A stretch of 64,000 bases of DNA from Rhodospirillaceae bacterium. GTDB taxonomy: Bacteria > Pseudomonadota > Alphaproteobacteria > Rhodospirillales > JABHCV01. Shown here piece after piece: positions 52,486-61,959 of the stretch (positions are counted from its first letter, which is position 1; every line of letters starts with the position of its first letter). Both the position numbers and the translations under genes were made by a program. Where the stretch lies: NCBI GenBank assembly GCA_018662005.1, contig JABJHA010000016.1, positions 1-64,000 on the forward strand, given 5' to 3'. Under the pieces are notes generated by a model that was given only the letters and a program-made list of their open reading frames with translations, made no database searches and was not told the DNA's origin.

Positions 52486-53304
52486 GTTGGTGTTCCCCGT
52501 CGTCCCGAAAATGGCCTGGGCGCGACCCTTGCTGGAAAGATTGCGAAGTTGCGCATAGTAGGCAAGGTTATTGGCGACCCCGGCTTCATCAAGGTCTTTT
52601 GCGGCGATATTTGCGGCCTTTTCTTCCATCCCGGCAAGGCCGTAAATCAATGCCAAATTCTGTCGCAAGCGAACGCCGGACATGGGGTCGTCAGCGAACA
52701 CTTCCAGAATGCCAATAGCTAGGTCGAATTTTCCGGCGAAGGCCAGTGACAGGGCCAGGTTATTGCTCAGTGAAACAGCCTCTGGCGCCACTTCGATCCC
52801 CTTGTGGTACTGGCCTTGGGCTTCTTCGTGTTGCCCCATCATGTCGAGGGCGACACCATATCCGTTAAAGCCCCGATGATCGGCCGGATTGACCCGTGTC
52901 GCTATTTCAAAGTGATTAATGGCCTGATCGGGACGATCGAGGGAGATCAGTGTTTTGCCAAGACCGAGCAGAACCTGCATGTTTTCCCCGTCCATTTCCA
53001 ACGCTTTGACGTAGGCGTTGGCCGCCTGATCGAATTCCCCTAATACAAAGGCGGTTTCACCAATGGCGATCAGGGGTTTGATATCATTTGGCGCTTTCGC
53101 ATGGGCCCGCCGAAACAGCGCCAACGCCGAGGCAAGATCTCCACCCTGCCGAGTGGTTTCGGCAATCCTAAGTAATTGTCCGGCCCGGCTTTCGTTGTTT
53201 TCCTTAGAAATTTCTTTAGGTGTCGGCACCTGCCCTGAACAACTGGCAAGGGCCATGGCCATAACCAAAACGAGCGAAAGGTTCTTCCGCAAAGCGCGGG
53301 CCAT
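52480..53304 (-). CDS. tadD: TadD-like TPR lipoprotein
   Basis: The 274-residue protein has a lipoprotein signal with LASC near residue 22 and then about five tetratricopeptide repeats, for example SALALFRRAHAKAPNDIKPL and QAINHFEIATRVNPADHRGF. TadD is known as a pilotin-like factor for the Tad secretin. The start at 53304 gives a compact signal peptide; an in-frame ATG at 53355 would lengthen it by 17 residues. It is transcribed towards the tadC end. Confidence 0.85.
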   Translation of the reverse strand: MARALRKNLSLVLVMAMALASCSGQVPTPKEISKENNESRAGQLLRIAETTRQGGDLASALALFRRAHAKAPNDIKPLIAIGETAFVLGEFDQAANAYVKALEMDGENMQVLLGLGKTLISLDRPDQAINHFEIATRVNPADHRGFNGYGVALDMMGQHEEAQGQYHKGIEVAPEAVSLSNNLALSLAFAGKFDLAIGILEVFADDPMSGVRLRQNLALIYGLAGMEEKAANIAAKDLDEAGVANNLAYYAQLRNLSSKGRAQAIFGTTGNTNP

Positions 53305-53453
53305 GGTGCTGGAAAAAGCTGAAAGACACGTACTCAATAGAAACCCGATCTGCATTCTTTATTCATTATGCGGTCATCTTTGCCATGTAATGATACCCGG
53401 GAGCCAGAGAAAACGGCTAGACTTTGTCTTAAGCCGGTTGCGAAAGCACTCAC

Positions 53454-53483
53454 TTTACGTGCAGAATTCAACTGTGACGTAAA
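53454..53483. promoter_or_regulatory. TTTACGT/ACGTAAA inverted repeat before the MarR gene
   Basis: TTTACGT (53454-53460) and ACGTAAA (53477-53483) are perfect inverted arms separated by 16 bases, 19 bases before the GTG start of the MarR-family gene. A spaced dyad here fits autoregulation by a dimeric winged-helix protein. Confidence 0.55.
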
Positions 53484-53502
53484 ATTTTTGGAAGATATTT
53501 AA

Positions 53503-53958
53503 GTGACGAAAACATACCTTGAGCTAACCCATCTGATTGAGCGCCTGCATAGACGTTTTCTTGACGTTCTGAGAACCGAACTGAACCGTTTGGGCGTCAG
53601 GGATATTAATGGTGTTCAGGCCTTGTTGCTGGCAAACATCGGCGAGGAAGAAATTGTTATCCGTGATCTTGTGGAGCGCGGATATTATCAAGGCTCCAAT
53701 GTCTCCTACAACATCAAGAAGCTTGTTGATTTTGGTTATCTTGAGCAGAAACGCACAGAGCATGATAAACGCTCCGTCAGTGTCAAGTTGACTGAAAAAG
53801 CGATCCAGATTGTCGTCAAAATTCGCGAACTCGAGGTGCAAAACGCCGAATCCTTCGCCAGCCAGCACAAAATGGAAAATGAAACCGAGCAAGTGCTGGA
53901 ATCCTTGCGGCGCCTGGAGCGTGTGTGGGCCGACTATATTAATTACGGTTCCCAGTAA
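53503..53958 (+). CDS. MarR-family regulator
   Basis: The 151-residue protein has a MarR-type winged helix. The N-terminal helix is ELTHLIERLHRRFLDVLRTE. The recognition region is IVIRDLVERGYYQGSNVSYN and the wing YLEQKRTEHDKRSVSVKLT, followed by a C-terminal dimerisation helix. It resembles the LdtR-like group of alphaproteobacteria, which is linked to cell-wall or stress genes, but this assignment is tentative. The start is GTG at 53503 with GGAAG about 9 bases upstream. A spaced inverted repeat lies before it. Confidence 0.8.
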   Translation: MTKTYLELTHLIERLHRRFLDVLRTELNRLGVRDINGVQALLLANIGEEEIVIRDLVERGYYQGSNVSYNIKKLVDFGYLEQKRTEHDKRSVSVKLTEKAIQIVVKIRELEVQNAESFASQHKMENETEQVLESLRRLERVWADYINYGSQ

Positions 53959-54008
53959 AATCCGGAAATTTCTTTTTTCAAAACCCGTTTAAGTCCTATC
54001 ATCAAAAC

Positions 54009-55649
54009 ATGAACGACGCCTTACAGGATAAACTGGCTTTACTCAGGCAATCATACCGGGATCAACTTCCTGCTAAGATAAATGAGGTTATTGAAGCCGC
54101 TCGCCCACCTGCTTCGGGGGACGAGGCAGGGACTCGACACTATCTTGAAACTCTGGAAGGCCTGGCTCATAAGCTTGCAGGTTCCGGGGCGACATTCGGG
54201 TTTCCCGATATAAGCGTGACGGCCCGTTTACTGGAAAACGGCTGTGAGGAAACCCTGAATCTGCAAGAATTGTCACTTCAAGTGGCAGCGGATGCGGTGG
54301 AGCCGCTCGTCAAAGCATTGCAGAAGGTGGTTGATGACATTCTTGTCGACGCGGTGGCACAGGATGCTGAAACGGAGCCTGTCGAGCATACCAGTGAAAG
54401 GGTGCTGCTGCTTATCAGCGATGATGACGAAGAGGTAGAACGCCTGAGCGGGGGGATTGAAAATTCAGGTTTTGCCATTCACCACGTCAAACATGGTGTA
54501 GATATGGAGAGCACCATCAACAAATTCGAGCCTTCTGCGATTGTCATGGATATCTCTGCGGAAGGAGAAAAATTTTCAAACCTTTTAGTTATTGACCAGT
54601 TGCGACAACGTGAAATTTTAGAAGCCCCATTGATTGTTATTTCCGGGGCGGGAGACATTCATGTGCGCTTGCAGGCAGCCAGAGCCAGCGCCGAATCGTT
54701 CATGTTAAAGCCGGTTGTCGCATCCGAACTTATCGACGTGCTCGATCAGCACCTGTCAAGCGAAGGCGATGATGATTTTAGAATTCTTATCGTCGATGAT
54801 GACGTCAGCACAGCAATGTATACGGAAGTCATTTTGCAAGGGGCTGGCATGATCGCCGAATCTGTTACTGATCCCATGCTGGTTCTGGAAAAGCTTGATG
54901 ATTTTGGCCCGGAATTGATTCTGATGGATCTTTACATGCCTGAATGCAATGGCCAGGAACTGGCTATCGTGGTCAGACAACAGGAAAGTTATGCGACCAT
55001 TCCCATCGTTTTCCTTTCTGGTGAAGACAACATCGACAAGCAATTGCTGGCGATGCGTTCAGGTGGCGATGATTTTCTGACTAAGCCGATTAAGCCACAG
55101 CATTTGATTTCATCCGTACGCAGTCGGGTGAAGCGCTTCCGTCTGCTTCGCTCCCGCATGGTGCGTGACAGCATGACCGGCCTTTTAAATCACACAACGA
55201 CCCATGAATTTCTTGCAAATGAAGTTGCCCGCGCTTCTCGTGACAAAAGTAAGCTGTGCGTGGCATCGCTGGATATTGACCATTTTAAATCGGTCAATGA
55301 CAGTCATGGTCACGGCGTCGGTGATCAGGTTATTAAAAGTCTTTCAAGATTGCTGAGGCAACGCCTGCGTAGCAATGACGTTATTGGCCGCATGGGCGGC
55401 GAAGAATTTGCCGCCGTTCTGTCGGGAACCAGCATTAATGAGGCCGAGAAAATTTTTAATGGTGTTCGTCAGGCTTTTTCCGAAATCGAGCATCCATCTG
55501 GTCAGCAGAAGTTTTCAGTGACACTTAGCTGCGGGATTGCAGAATACCCAACTCATGAAACACCGGTCGAATTGCTGGAGGCAGCCGACAAAGCTCTCTA
55601 CGAGGCAAAAAACAGCGGTCGCAATAGGGTCCGTCTCGATTCGGTTTAA
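54009..55649 (+). CDS. Hpt-REC-REC-GGDEF diguanylate cyclase
   Basis: The 546-residue protein has an N-terminal Hpt-like domain with His54 in AHKLAGSGATFGF. A divergent receiver (about 130-245, Asp in IVMDISAEG) and a canonical receiver (about 258-375) with Asp in LILMDLYMPECNG and Lys in LTKPIKP follow. The C-terminal GGDEF has an active GGEEF (463-467) and an I-site RSND five residues before it. It should make c-di-GMP under phosphorelay control, with product inhibition. A similar PleD layout lacks the Hpt. It follows the MarR gene by 50 bases. Confidence 0.9.
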   Translation: MNDALQDKLALLRQSYRDQLPAKINEVIEAARPPASGDEAGTRHYLETLEGLAHKLAGSGATFGFPDISVTARLLENGCEETLNLQELSLQVAADAVEPLVKALQKVVDDILVDAVAQDAETEPVEHTSERVLLLISDDDEEVERLSGGIENSGFAIHHVKHGVDMESTINKFEPSAIVMDISAEGEKFSNLLVIDQLRQREILEAPLIVISGAGDIHVRLQAARASAESFMLKPVVASELIDVLDQHLSSEGDDDFRILIVDDDVSTAMYTEVILQGAGMIAESVTDPMLVLEKLDDFGPELILMDLYMPECNGQELAIVVRQQESYATIPIVFLSGEDNIDKQLLAMRSGGDDFLTKPIKPQHLISSVRSRVKRFRLLRSRMVRDSMTGLLNHTTTHEFLANEVARASRDKSKLCVASLDIDHFKSVNDSHGHGVGDQVIKSLSRLLRQRLRSNDVIGRMGGEEFAAVLSGTSINEAEKIFNGVRQAFSEIEHPSGQQKFSVTLSCGIAEYPTHETPVELLEAADKALYEAKNSGRNRVRLDSV

Positions 55650-56314
55650 GAAAACAGGCCGATCAATTGGGGCGCTTCGGCTATAGAACTTGCCGCCAGT
55701 GCCTGGAAGTTTTTTGCTTTCAGGTCCAAAGCCGCTTCTCGTTCGCCCTCGCGTGTTCCGTGACCAGTAGCGACGTGAACACCGCCAGCAATTCCGGCGT
55801 TCAAACCGGCTTCCAGATCACCGGCCCGATCCCCGATAATCCAGGAGCGGCCAAGGTCCAGGTTCATTTCCGCGGCTGCCGCCATCAACATACCCGGATT
55901 GGGTTTTCTGGATGGGTGATCAGGATGGTCATAGGGGGGCTTCGCTTTTTCGTGAAAGGGGCAGGCGTAGACGCCATCGACCTTAGCGCCACCTGCTGTC
56001 AATCTTCCAAGAATTTCATTCTGGACCTGAAAAAAATCCTGCCAGCCGAAGTATCCGTAGCCGACGCCAGCCTGATTGGTAACGAAGACGACGGCAATTT
56101 CTAGGGTATTGGCCCGGGCGATCACGTCGGCGGCGCCTGCAATCAAATCAACGTCTTCAGCTTTATGAAGGTAATGAGCCTCGGCAACCACACAGCCGTC
56201 CCGATCAAGAAACAGGGCAGGGCGCGGTTTTGATGTTTCCTCTGGCCGCAGGATTTGATGAAAAACACCATCAGCCAGTTTAGCGCCATCGGGAAGGGAG
56301 ATGCTGTCGATCAT
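55646..56314 (-). CDS. HAD phosphatase, GmhB-like (heptose-1,7-bisphosphatase type)
   Basis: The 222-residue HAD-superfamily protein (class IIIA) has LFLDRDGCVV with Asp37 and Asp39, VFVTNQAGVGYGYF, CPFHEKA near a Cys/His-rich zinc loop and IIGDRAGDLEAGLNAG. This is the pattern of D,D-heptose-1,7-bisphosphate phosphatase of LPS core synthesis or of related histidinol phosphatases. The substrate is not certain. The ATG at 56314 is preferred to a TTG 45 bases upstream. It overlaps the GGDEF gene stop by 4 bases on the opposite strand. Confidence 0.78.
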   Translation of the reverse strand: MIDSISLPDGAKLADGVFHQILRPEETSKPRPALFLDRDGCVVAEAHYLHKAEDVDLIAGAADVIARANTLEIAVVFVTNQAGVGYGYFGWQDFFQVQNEILGRLTAGGAKVDGVYACPFHEKAKPPYDHPDHPSRKPNPGMLMAAAAEMNLDLGRSWIIGDRAGDLEAGLNAGIAGGVHVATGHGTREGEREAALDLKAKNFQALAASSIAEAPQLIGLFS

Positions 56315-56407
56315 GTGATTTTCATATTTTTGAAATTGAAATATAATGATTGCGACCAAATATCATACTATAGTGACTTTCAAGGAAATATTTAGGCCGC
56401 AACCGTC

Positions 56408-56860
56408 ATGACGAAAACACAGAGCTCGGAAATATGCAAACATGCCAGCCCTGAGCAGACAAACTGCTGGGCCCGTTGGTTGTTTTTGGGCTTCGGGTGG
56501 CTGAACGTTGGGCTGGGTTTGATTGGTGTCGTTGTGCCGGGTATGCCGACGACTGTTTTTCTTATTGCTGCACTTTGGGCTTTCTCAAAAAGTTCTGAAC
56601 GGTTCCGCCTGTGGTTGTGGAACCATCCGCGGTTTGGATCGACCATACGAGATTGGCACGAGCACAAGGTTATACCCTATAAAGCTAAAATCATGGCGAC
56701 TTCCATGATGGCAATGAGCTTTGTTTTGGTTTCTGTTATGGCCGATGACATGACAAAACCGCTGATCCTGTTGGCGGTGATGACGCCGGCAGCCTTGTAC
56801 GTCAACACCCGGGCCAGTGTTGTGCCGGTCAGCCGCAATGAGCAAAATTTAAGAAGATAG
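56408..56860 (+). CDS. DUF454 (YbaN-like) membrane protein
   Basis: The 150-residue protein has membrane segments near 24-60 (WLFLGFGWLNVGLGLIGVVV then PGMPTTVFLIAALWAFSKSS) and a last pair near 98-130. PGMPTTVFLIAALWAFSKSSERFRLW is the signature of the DUF454/YbaN family, of unknown function. A cytoplasmic charged loop, HEHKVIPYKAK, lies between. It converges on the SDR gene, overlapping by 12 bases. Confidence 0.85.
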   Translation: MTKTQSSEICKHASPEQTNCWARWLFLGFGWLNVGLGLIGVVVPGMPTTVFLIAALWAFSKSSERFRLWLWNHPRFGSTIRDWHEHKVIPYKAKIMATSMMAMSFVLVSVMADDMTKPLILLAVMTPAALYVNTRASVVPVSRNEQNLRR

Positions 56861-57472
56861 CTTTCCGAAAATTAGTTGGATAAGGGTGGCGGCGTGGTCA
56901 TCGTTACCTATGTCTGTTTCCGGGAAATAGGGCAATACCCGCACACCTTCGCGTTTGGCCTGCTTGTCCAGGTTTTCGCAAAAAGCTTTCAGGGCGGCGT
57001 TGGCGCTCAGAATGCAAAGTCCATCCTCATCATCCTCTCCAACTGCACCGCCGATGTTGATAATGATGCCGGTTCCCAATTCAAGCATTCCTTCATAAAC
57101 TTCGCGGGTCAGGCTGATGGCGCCGAAAACCCTGAGTTCAAAACCGGTTTGCCAGTCTTCCCCTTGCAGGGTTTCGATTGTCCCCCTGGGCACACTGCCA
57201 AAGGCATTGATCAGAATATCCACATCCTCGCAATCAAGGGCCAGGGCGGCGGCATTGACTGGCTCGGATAAATCCGTCGGCAAGGCTTCAACCTCAATTC
57301 CGTAATCCTCGACGATACTTTCGCAAGCTTGATCAAGGGCCTCGTCATCGCGGGCTGCCAGGTGCAACTGGCAGTCATTGGCGGCAAGCAATCTGGCACA
57401 GGCCAGGCCGATGCCTGACGAACCACCGGCTATCAGGGCGCTATGGCCACTGAGGATTCCATCCTTGCTCAT
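56849..57472 (-). CDS. degenerate SDR-family protein
   Basis: The 207-residue Rossmann protein keeps the cofactor loop AGGSSGIG (15-22) but has lost the catalytic residues. Where NNAG is usual it reads INAFG, where the catalytic Ser should be it reads NIGGAV, and the Tyr four residues before Lys162 is Asn158. It could be a non-enzymatic NAD(P)-binding protein or use an unusual substrate. It overlaps the nadB stop by 4 bases (ATGA), so it is cotranslated with aspartate oxidase. Confidence 0.75.
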   Translation of the reverse strand: MSKDGILSGHSALIAGGSSGIGLACARLLAANDCQLHLAARDDEALDQACESIVEDYGIEVEALPTDLSEPVNAAALALDCEDVDILINAFGSVPRGTIETLQGEDWQTGFELRVFGAISLTREVYEGMLELGTGIIINIGGAVGEDDEDGLCILSANAALKAFCENLDKQAKREGVRVLPYFPETDIGNDDHAATLIQLIFGKLSS

Positions 57473-59055
57473 GTTTGGTAATCCAGAATAGTCGGACCTG
57501 TCGTAGTGTCGTCACGGTCGGGATAATCGAGGGTGAAATGCAGGCCACGGCTTTCCTTGCGCGAACGGGCGGAACGGATAATCAGGTCGGCGACAAGGGC
57601 CAGATTGCGCAATTCCAGAAGATCGCTGGTAATGCGAAAATTTCCGTAATAGTCGTCAATTTCACTGAGCAACAAATCAATCCGGTGCTGGGCTCGCTCA
57701 AGGCGTTTGTCTGTCCGCACGATGCCGACGTAATCCCACATAAAGCGGCGCAGTTCCTCCCAGTTATGGGAAATCACAACGTCTTCATCAGAATCCCGTA
57801 CCCAGCTTTCATCCCATGGGGCCAGTTCGGGCGGTTCGGGAAAATCTTTCAGGTGGGTTGTGATATCCCGCCCTGCGGCGGCTGACAGAACAAGACATTC
57901 AAGCAGTGAATTGCTGGCGATGCGGTTGGCACCGTGCAGGCCCGTATAAGCGACTTCGCCTATGGCATACAGGCCATCGATTTTTGTTCGTCCGTTCAAA
58001 TCCGTCATCACCCCACCACAGGTATAATGGGCCGCCGGAACAACCGGAATGGGCTCCCTGGACATATCAAAACCGAACTCAAGGCAGCGTTTGAAAACAT
58101 TTGGAAAGTGATCTTCGATAAAGCTCAGCGGCTTGTGGCTGATGTCCAGGTAGACACATTCGTCACCGGTGCGTTTCATTTCATGGTCGATGGCCCGGGC
58201 GACGATATCGCGGGGGGCCAACTCGCCGCGTTCATCGAAGTTTTTCATAAATCTTGTCCCGTCAGCCAACAGCAGATGCCCACCTTCCCCGCGTACGGCC
58301 TCTGTCACCAGAAAGGATTTTGCCTCCGGGTGATACAGGCAGGTCGGATGAAATTGAGTGAATTCCATATTGGCGACCGGGCATCCGGCGCGCCGGGCCA
58401 TGGCGATACCGTCGCCGGTGGAACCATCCGGATTGGATGTATACAGATAAACCTTGGACGCGCCGCCGCTTGCCAGCGCCACCGAACGAGCCCGGTAGGT
58501 TTTGACGGTGCCTTCGTTGATATCAAGTACGTAAGCCCCAACACAACGCCCATCCTGACAAATCAGATCAACCGCGTTGTGGTGTTCAAGAAGGGTAATG
58601 TTTGATTGGTTCTGTACGCGCCCGACCAGGGTCGTCTCGACGGCCCGGCCGGTGGCGTCGGCGGCGTGGATAACGCGGCGGTGGCTGTGGCCGCCTTCGC
58701 GGGTCAGGTGGTATTCGTGAGCACCGTTTTCAGGATTTGTCTCGCGGCTGAAATCAACACCGTAATCGATTAGTTTTTCAATGGATTGGCGACCGTTCTC
58801 GACGATGAAACGAACGGCCTCGGGGTCGCATAAATCCACCCCTGAATTCAGGGTGTCGTTAATGTGGGATTCCACACTATCAGTTTCATCCAGGACAACG
58901 GCAATACCGCCCTGGGCGTAGTAAGTGGAGCTTTCTTCAAGCGATCCTTTGGAGACGATGGCGATGGATGTTTCAGGCCCCAGTTCCAGGGCCAACCCCA
59001 AACCGGCGGCGCCGCTGCCGATTATCAGTACATCGTAGATTGGTTGTTGTTCCAT
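57469..59055 (-). CDS. nadB: L-aspartate oxidase
   Basis: FAD enzyme oxidising L-aspartate to iminoaspartate, the first step of NAD synthesis. The 528 residues have the FAD loop [49 protein letters not shown] and [19 protein letters not shown] with active-site residues, and [18 protein letters not shown], are all typical. A C-terminal helical domain with Arg-rich turns completes it. Start at ATG 59055. No nadA or nadC lies in the window; the downstream SDR is its only partner. Confidence 0.94.
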   Translation of the reverse strand: MEQQPIYDVLIIGSGAAGLGLALELGPETSIAIVSKGSLEESSTYYAQGGIAVVLDETDSVESHINDTLNSGVDLCDPEAVRFIVENGRQSIEKLIDYGVDFSRETNPENGAHEYHLTREGGHSHRRVIHAADATGRAVETTLVGRVQNQSNITLLEHHNAVDLICQDGRCVGAYVLDINEGTVKTYRARSVALASGGASKVYLYTSNPDGSTGDGIAMARRAGCPVANMEFTQFHPTCLYHPEAKSFLVTEAVRGEGGHLLLADGTRFMKNFDERGELAPRDIVARAIDHEMKRTGDECVYLDISHKPLSFIEDHFPNVFKRCLEFGFDMSREPIPVVPAAHYTCGGVMTDLNGRTKIDGLYAIGEVAYTGLHGANRIASNSLLECLVLSAAAGRDITTHLKDFPEPPELAPWDESWVRDSDEDVVISHNWEELRRFMWDYVGIVRTDKRLERAQHRIDLLLSEIDDYYGNFRITSDLLELRNLALVADLIIRSARSRKESRGLHFTLDYPDRDDTTTGPTILDYQT

Positions 59056-59102
59056 GAGCGCCTTTATATAAGATGTTGGCCCCAGTGTATAAGGAGAAAC
59101 CG

Positions 59103-60263
59103 ATGCCGGTTATTAATAGAATTGCGGACTTCCATGATGACATGACCGCCTGGCGGCGTGATCTTCACGCCCATCCGGAAACCGCCTTTGAGGAAAAGCG
59201 CACATCGGACATCGTCGCCGCCAAATTGCAGGAGTTCGGAATCACCGTTCATCGCGGCCTTGCCGAGACCGGCGTTGTCGGAACCCTGAGCACGGGGGAG
59301 GGGCCATCCATCGGTCTGCGCGCCGACCTTGACGCCCTTGATGTGGAAGAACTCAACGACTTCGACCACAAATCAACGCACGACGGCAAGATGCACGCCT
59401 GTGGCCATGACGGCCACACCACCATGTTGCTTGGGGCGGCCAAATATCTGGCTGAAACGAAGAACTTCAAAGGCACCGTGCAGTTTATCTTCCAGCCAGC
59501 CGAAGAAAACGAAGGCGGCGGACGGGTGATGGTCGAAGAAGGCCTGTTCGAGAAGTTTCCCGTCGATGCGGTTTACGGTATGCACAACTGGCCGGGCCAG
59601 GACGCAGGACTTTTTGCGGTAACCGAAGGTCCGCTGATGGCCGCCTTCGATATTTTCGAGATGACGATCACCGGTCGCGGCGCCCATGGCGGTATGCCCC
59701 ATACGGGAATCGATCCGATTCCTGTCGCCGCCGAAATCATCAGCGCCTTGCAAACCGTCGTCAGCCGGGCGACCGACCCACAGGATTCAGCGGTCGTGAC
59801 GGTGACCCAAATCCACGCCGGTCATGCCTGGAATGTAATTCCTGATGATGTGATTTTGCGTGGCACCACCCGCTCGTTCCGGCCGCAAGTTCAGGACACC
59901 ATTGAACCGTCGATCCGCCGAATAGCGCAGGGCATTTGCCAGGCCCATAATTGCCAGATGGAAATGATGTACGAGCGCCGCTATCCGCCAACCATCAACG
60001 AAGCGGTGGCGACAAAAGCCGCCGCCCGCGCCGCCGCCGATGTCTCGGGAGCCGATAAAATCGTCACCAACCCGACACCGTCCATGGGGGCAGAGGACTT
60101 CGCCTTCATGCTCAATGAAAAGCCGGGCTGCTATGTCTGGCTCGGCAACGGCCCCGGCGAAGGCGGCTGTATGCTGCACAACCCCAACTACGACTTCAAC
60201 GACGACATCCTGACCGTCGGCGCCAGTTACTGGGCAAGATTGGTGGAGTTAGAACTGGCATAG
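59103..60263 (+). CDS. M20-family amidohydrolase (hippurate hydrolase type)
   Basis: The 386-residue metal-dependent amidohydrolase has [22 protein letters not shown] and [18 protein letters not shown] with metal ligands. [32 protein letters not shown] in the dimerisation domain and [12 protein letters not shown] follow. It resembles IAA-amino acid/hippurate hydrolases that remove N-acyl groups from amino acids. AAGGAG lies 7 bases before the ATG at 59103. It is divergent from nadB by 47 bases. Confidence 0.88.
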   Translation: MPVINRIADFHDDMTAWRRDLHAHPETAFEEKRTSDIVAAKLQEFGITVHRGLAETGVVGTLSTGEGPSIGLRADLDALDVEELNDFDHKSTHDGKMHACGHDGHTTMLLGAAKYLAETKNFKGTVQFIFQPAEENEGGGRVMVEEGLFEKFPVDAVYGMHNWPGQDAGLFAVTEGPLMAAFDIFEMTITGRGAHGGMPHTGIDPIPVAAEIISALQTVVSRATDPQDSAVVTVTQIHAGHAWNVIPDDVILRGTTRSFRPQVQDTIEPSIRRIAQGICQAHNCQMEMMYERRYPPTINEAVATKAAARAAADVSGADKIVTNPTPSMGAEDFAFMLNEKPGCYVWLGNGPGEGGCMLHNPNYDFNDDILTVGASYWARLVELELA

Positions 60264-60275
60264 AGAAGGTTATTT

Positions 60276-60701
60276 ATGACAGACAGCAAAATGGGAAAAC
60301 CCTTTGAAAATATTGATGTCACAGAAGTATTCGCCGGTTACAGCGAACCTGTTCGTGCGGCACTTATGGTGTTAAGGGCGTTGATTTTCGAAACGGCAAG
60401 TAAGGAAGGCGTGGGCCGGATCGAGGAAACCCTTAAATGGGGACAACCAAGTTATCTGACGCCGGAAACGAAAAGCGGCACAACCATCCGCATTCACGGA
60501 GATAACAAATATGACGGTGATTTCGCCCTGTACGTCAATTGCCAATCAAGTCTGGTCGAAGAATGGCGTCAAATATACCCAACCCTGACGTTCGGGGGAA
60601 ATCGAAGCATTCATTTTAGCCTCACAGGTGAATTTCCCATTGATGCTGCAAGACATTGCATCAGTATGGCGCTGAAATACCACAGCCGAAAAAACGGGTA
60701 A
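60276..60701 (+). CDS. DUF1801-domain protein
   Basis: The 141-residue protein resembles the DUF1801/YdhG-like family: YSEPVRAALMVLRALIFETA, ETLKWGQPSYLTPE, GTTIRIH, DFALYVNCQSSLVEEWRQIY and FSLTGEFPIDAARHCISMAL. The function is unknown; the fold may bind small molecules. It starts 12 bases after the amidohydrolase gene with AAGG nearby, so it is probably cotranscribed. Confidence 0.72.
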   Translation: MTDSKMGKPFENIDVTEVFAGYSEPVRAALMVLRALIFETASKEGVGRIEETLKWGQPSYLTPETKSGTTIRIHGDNKYDGDFALYVNCQSSLVEEWRQIYPTLTFGGNRSIHFSLTGEFPIDAARHCISMALKYHSRKNG

Positions 60702-60726
60702 CTTTCCTAAAAAAACTGTCTTACTA

Positions 60727-61911
60727 TCACGCCCCCGAAAACGCCTGTAACCCGGTCATGGCCCGGCCCAGAATAAGGGCGTGGATGTCGTGGGTTCCTT
60801 CGTAGGTGTTGACGGTTTCCAGATTGACCATGTGGCGCATGACGTGGAATTCGTCCGAGATACCGTTGCCGCCGTGCATGTCGCGGGCCATGCGGGCAAT
60901 ATCCAGGGCCTTACCGCAGCAATTACGTTTGATCATCGAGATATTTTCCGGCGCGCAGGTGCCTTCATCGAGCATTCGCCCGACCCGCAGACAGGCTTGC
61001 AGGCCAAGTGTGATTTCTGTTTGCATGTTGGCCAGTTTTAACTGGATTAACTGATTGGCTGCCAGCGGACGCCCGAACTGTTTGCGATCCAGAGTGTACT
61101 GACGGGCTGCGTGCCAGCAAAATTCGGCCGCCCCCATGGTCCCCCAGGCGATCCCGAAACGGGCCTTGTTCAGGCAACCGAATGGCCCTTTAAGGCCGCC
61201 GACTTCGGGGAACATGTTTTCATCTGGCACGAACACCCCGTCCATGACGATCTCGCCGGTGATCGAGGCACGTAAGGAAAGTTTGCCTTCAATCTTGGGT
61301 GTGCTCAGGCCGTCCATGCCGCGTTCAAGAATGAATCCCCTGATCACGCCGTCGAGTTTGGCCCAAACAACCATGACGTCGGCGATCGGTGAATTGCTGA
61401 TCCACATTTTGTTGCCGGTAAGTTTATACCCGCCATCGACCTTTTCGGCCCGCGTTTTCATGCCGCCGGGGTCGGAGCCGTGGTCGGGTTCGGTTAAACC
61501 GAAACAGCCGATTAGTTCCGCGGTTGCCAGCTTCGGTAAGTATTTCAGGCGTTGTTCTTCACTGCCGTATTCATAAATGGGAAACATCACCAGAGATGAC
61601 TGAACGCTCATCGCCGAACGATAACCACTGTCGACCCGTTCAATTTCCCGTGCTGCCAGACCGTAGCTGACATTGCTGACGCCGGCACATCCATATTCTT
61701 CGGGCAGGGTCGGTCCAAGCAATCCCAGTTCGCCCATTTCCTTCATGATGTCGGGATCAAAGGTCTCGTTCCGGTTTGCCTCAAGAATGCGGCCCATCAG
61801 TTTGTCTTGAGCGTAGTCACGGGCGGTGTCGCGAACCAGACGTTCTTCTTCACTTAACTGGTCTTCAAGGGCGAACGGGTCATCCCACTGGAAAGAGGGC
61901 TTGGCACACAT
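60727..61911 (-). CDS. gcdH: glutaryl-CoA dehydrogenase
   Basis: Oxidises and decarboxylates glutaryl-CoA to crotonyl-CoA in lysine and tryptophan breakdown. The 394 residues show [36 protein letters not shown] and [20 protein letters not shown]. The terminal [18 protein letters not shown] holds the catalytic Glu371. These segments match GcdH rather than other acyl-CoA dehydrogenases. It follows the unrecognised membrane gene by 48 bases. The thiolase of the leucine cluster could act further along the same route. Confidence 0.93.
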   Translation of the reverse strand: MCAKPSFQWDDPFALEDQLSEEERLVRDTARDYAQDKLMGRILEANRNETFDPDIMKEMGELGLLGPTLPEEYGCAGVSNVSYGLAAREIERVDSGYRSAMSVQSSLVMFPIYEYGSEEQRLKYLPKLATAELIGCFGLTEPDHGSDPGGMKTRAEKVDGGYKLTGNKMWISNSPIADVMVVWAKLDGVIRGFILERGMDGLSTPKIEGKLSLRASITGEIVMDGVFVPDENMFPEVGGLKGPFGCLNKARFGIAWGTMGAAEFCWHAARQYTLDRKQFGRPLAANQLIQLKLANMQTEITLGLQACLRVGRMLDEGTCAPENISMIKRNCCGKALDIARMARDMHGGNGISDEFHVMRHMVNLETVNTYEGTHDIHALILGRAMTGLQAFSGA

Positions 61912-61959
61912 GATGGAGTCTCCGAATAGGGGTAAAGAAGTATGTTTATACCGAAATAA

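Noticed and set aside
57934-58605. Plus-strand open frame (223 residues) opposite nadB
   Set aside because: Antisense to nadB with no motif and no ribosome-binding site.
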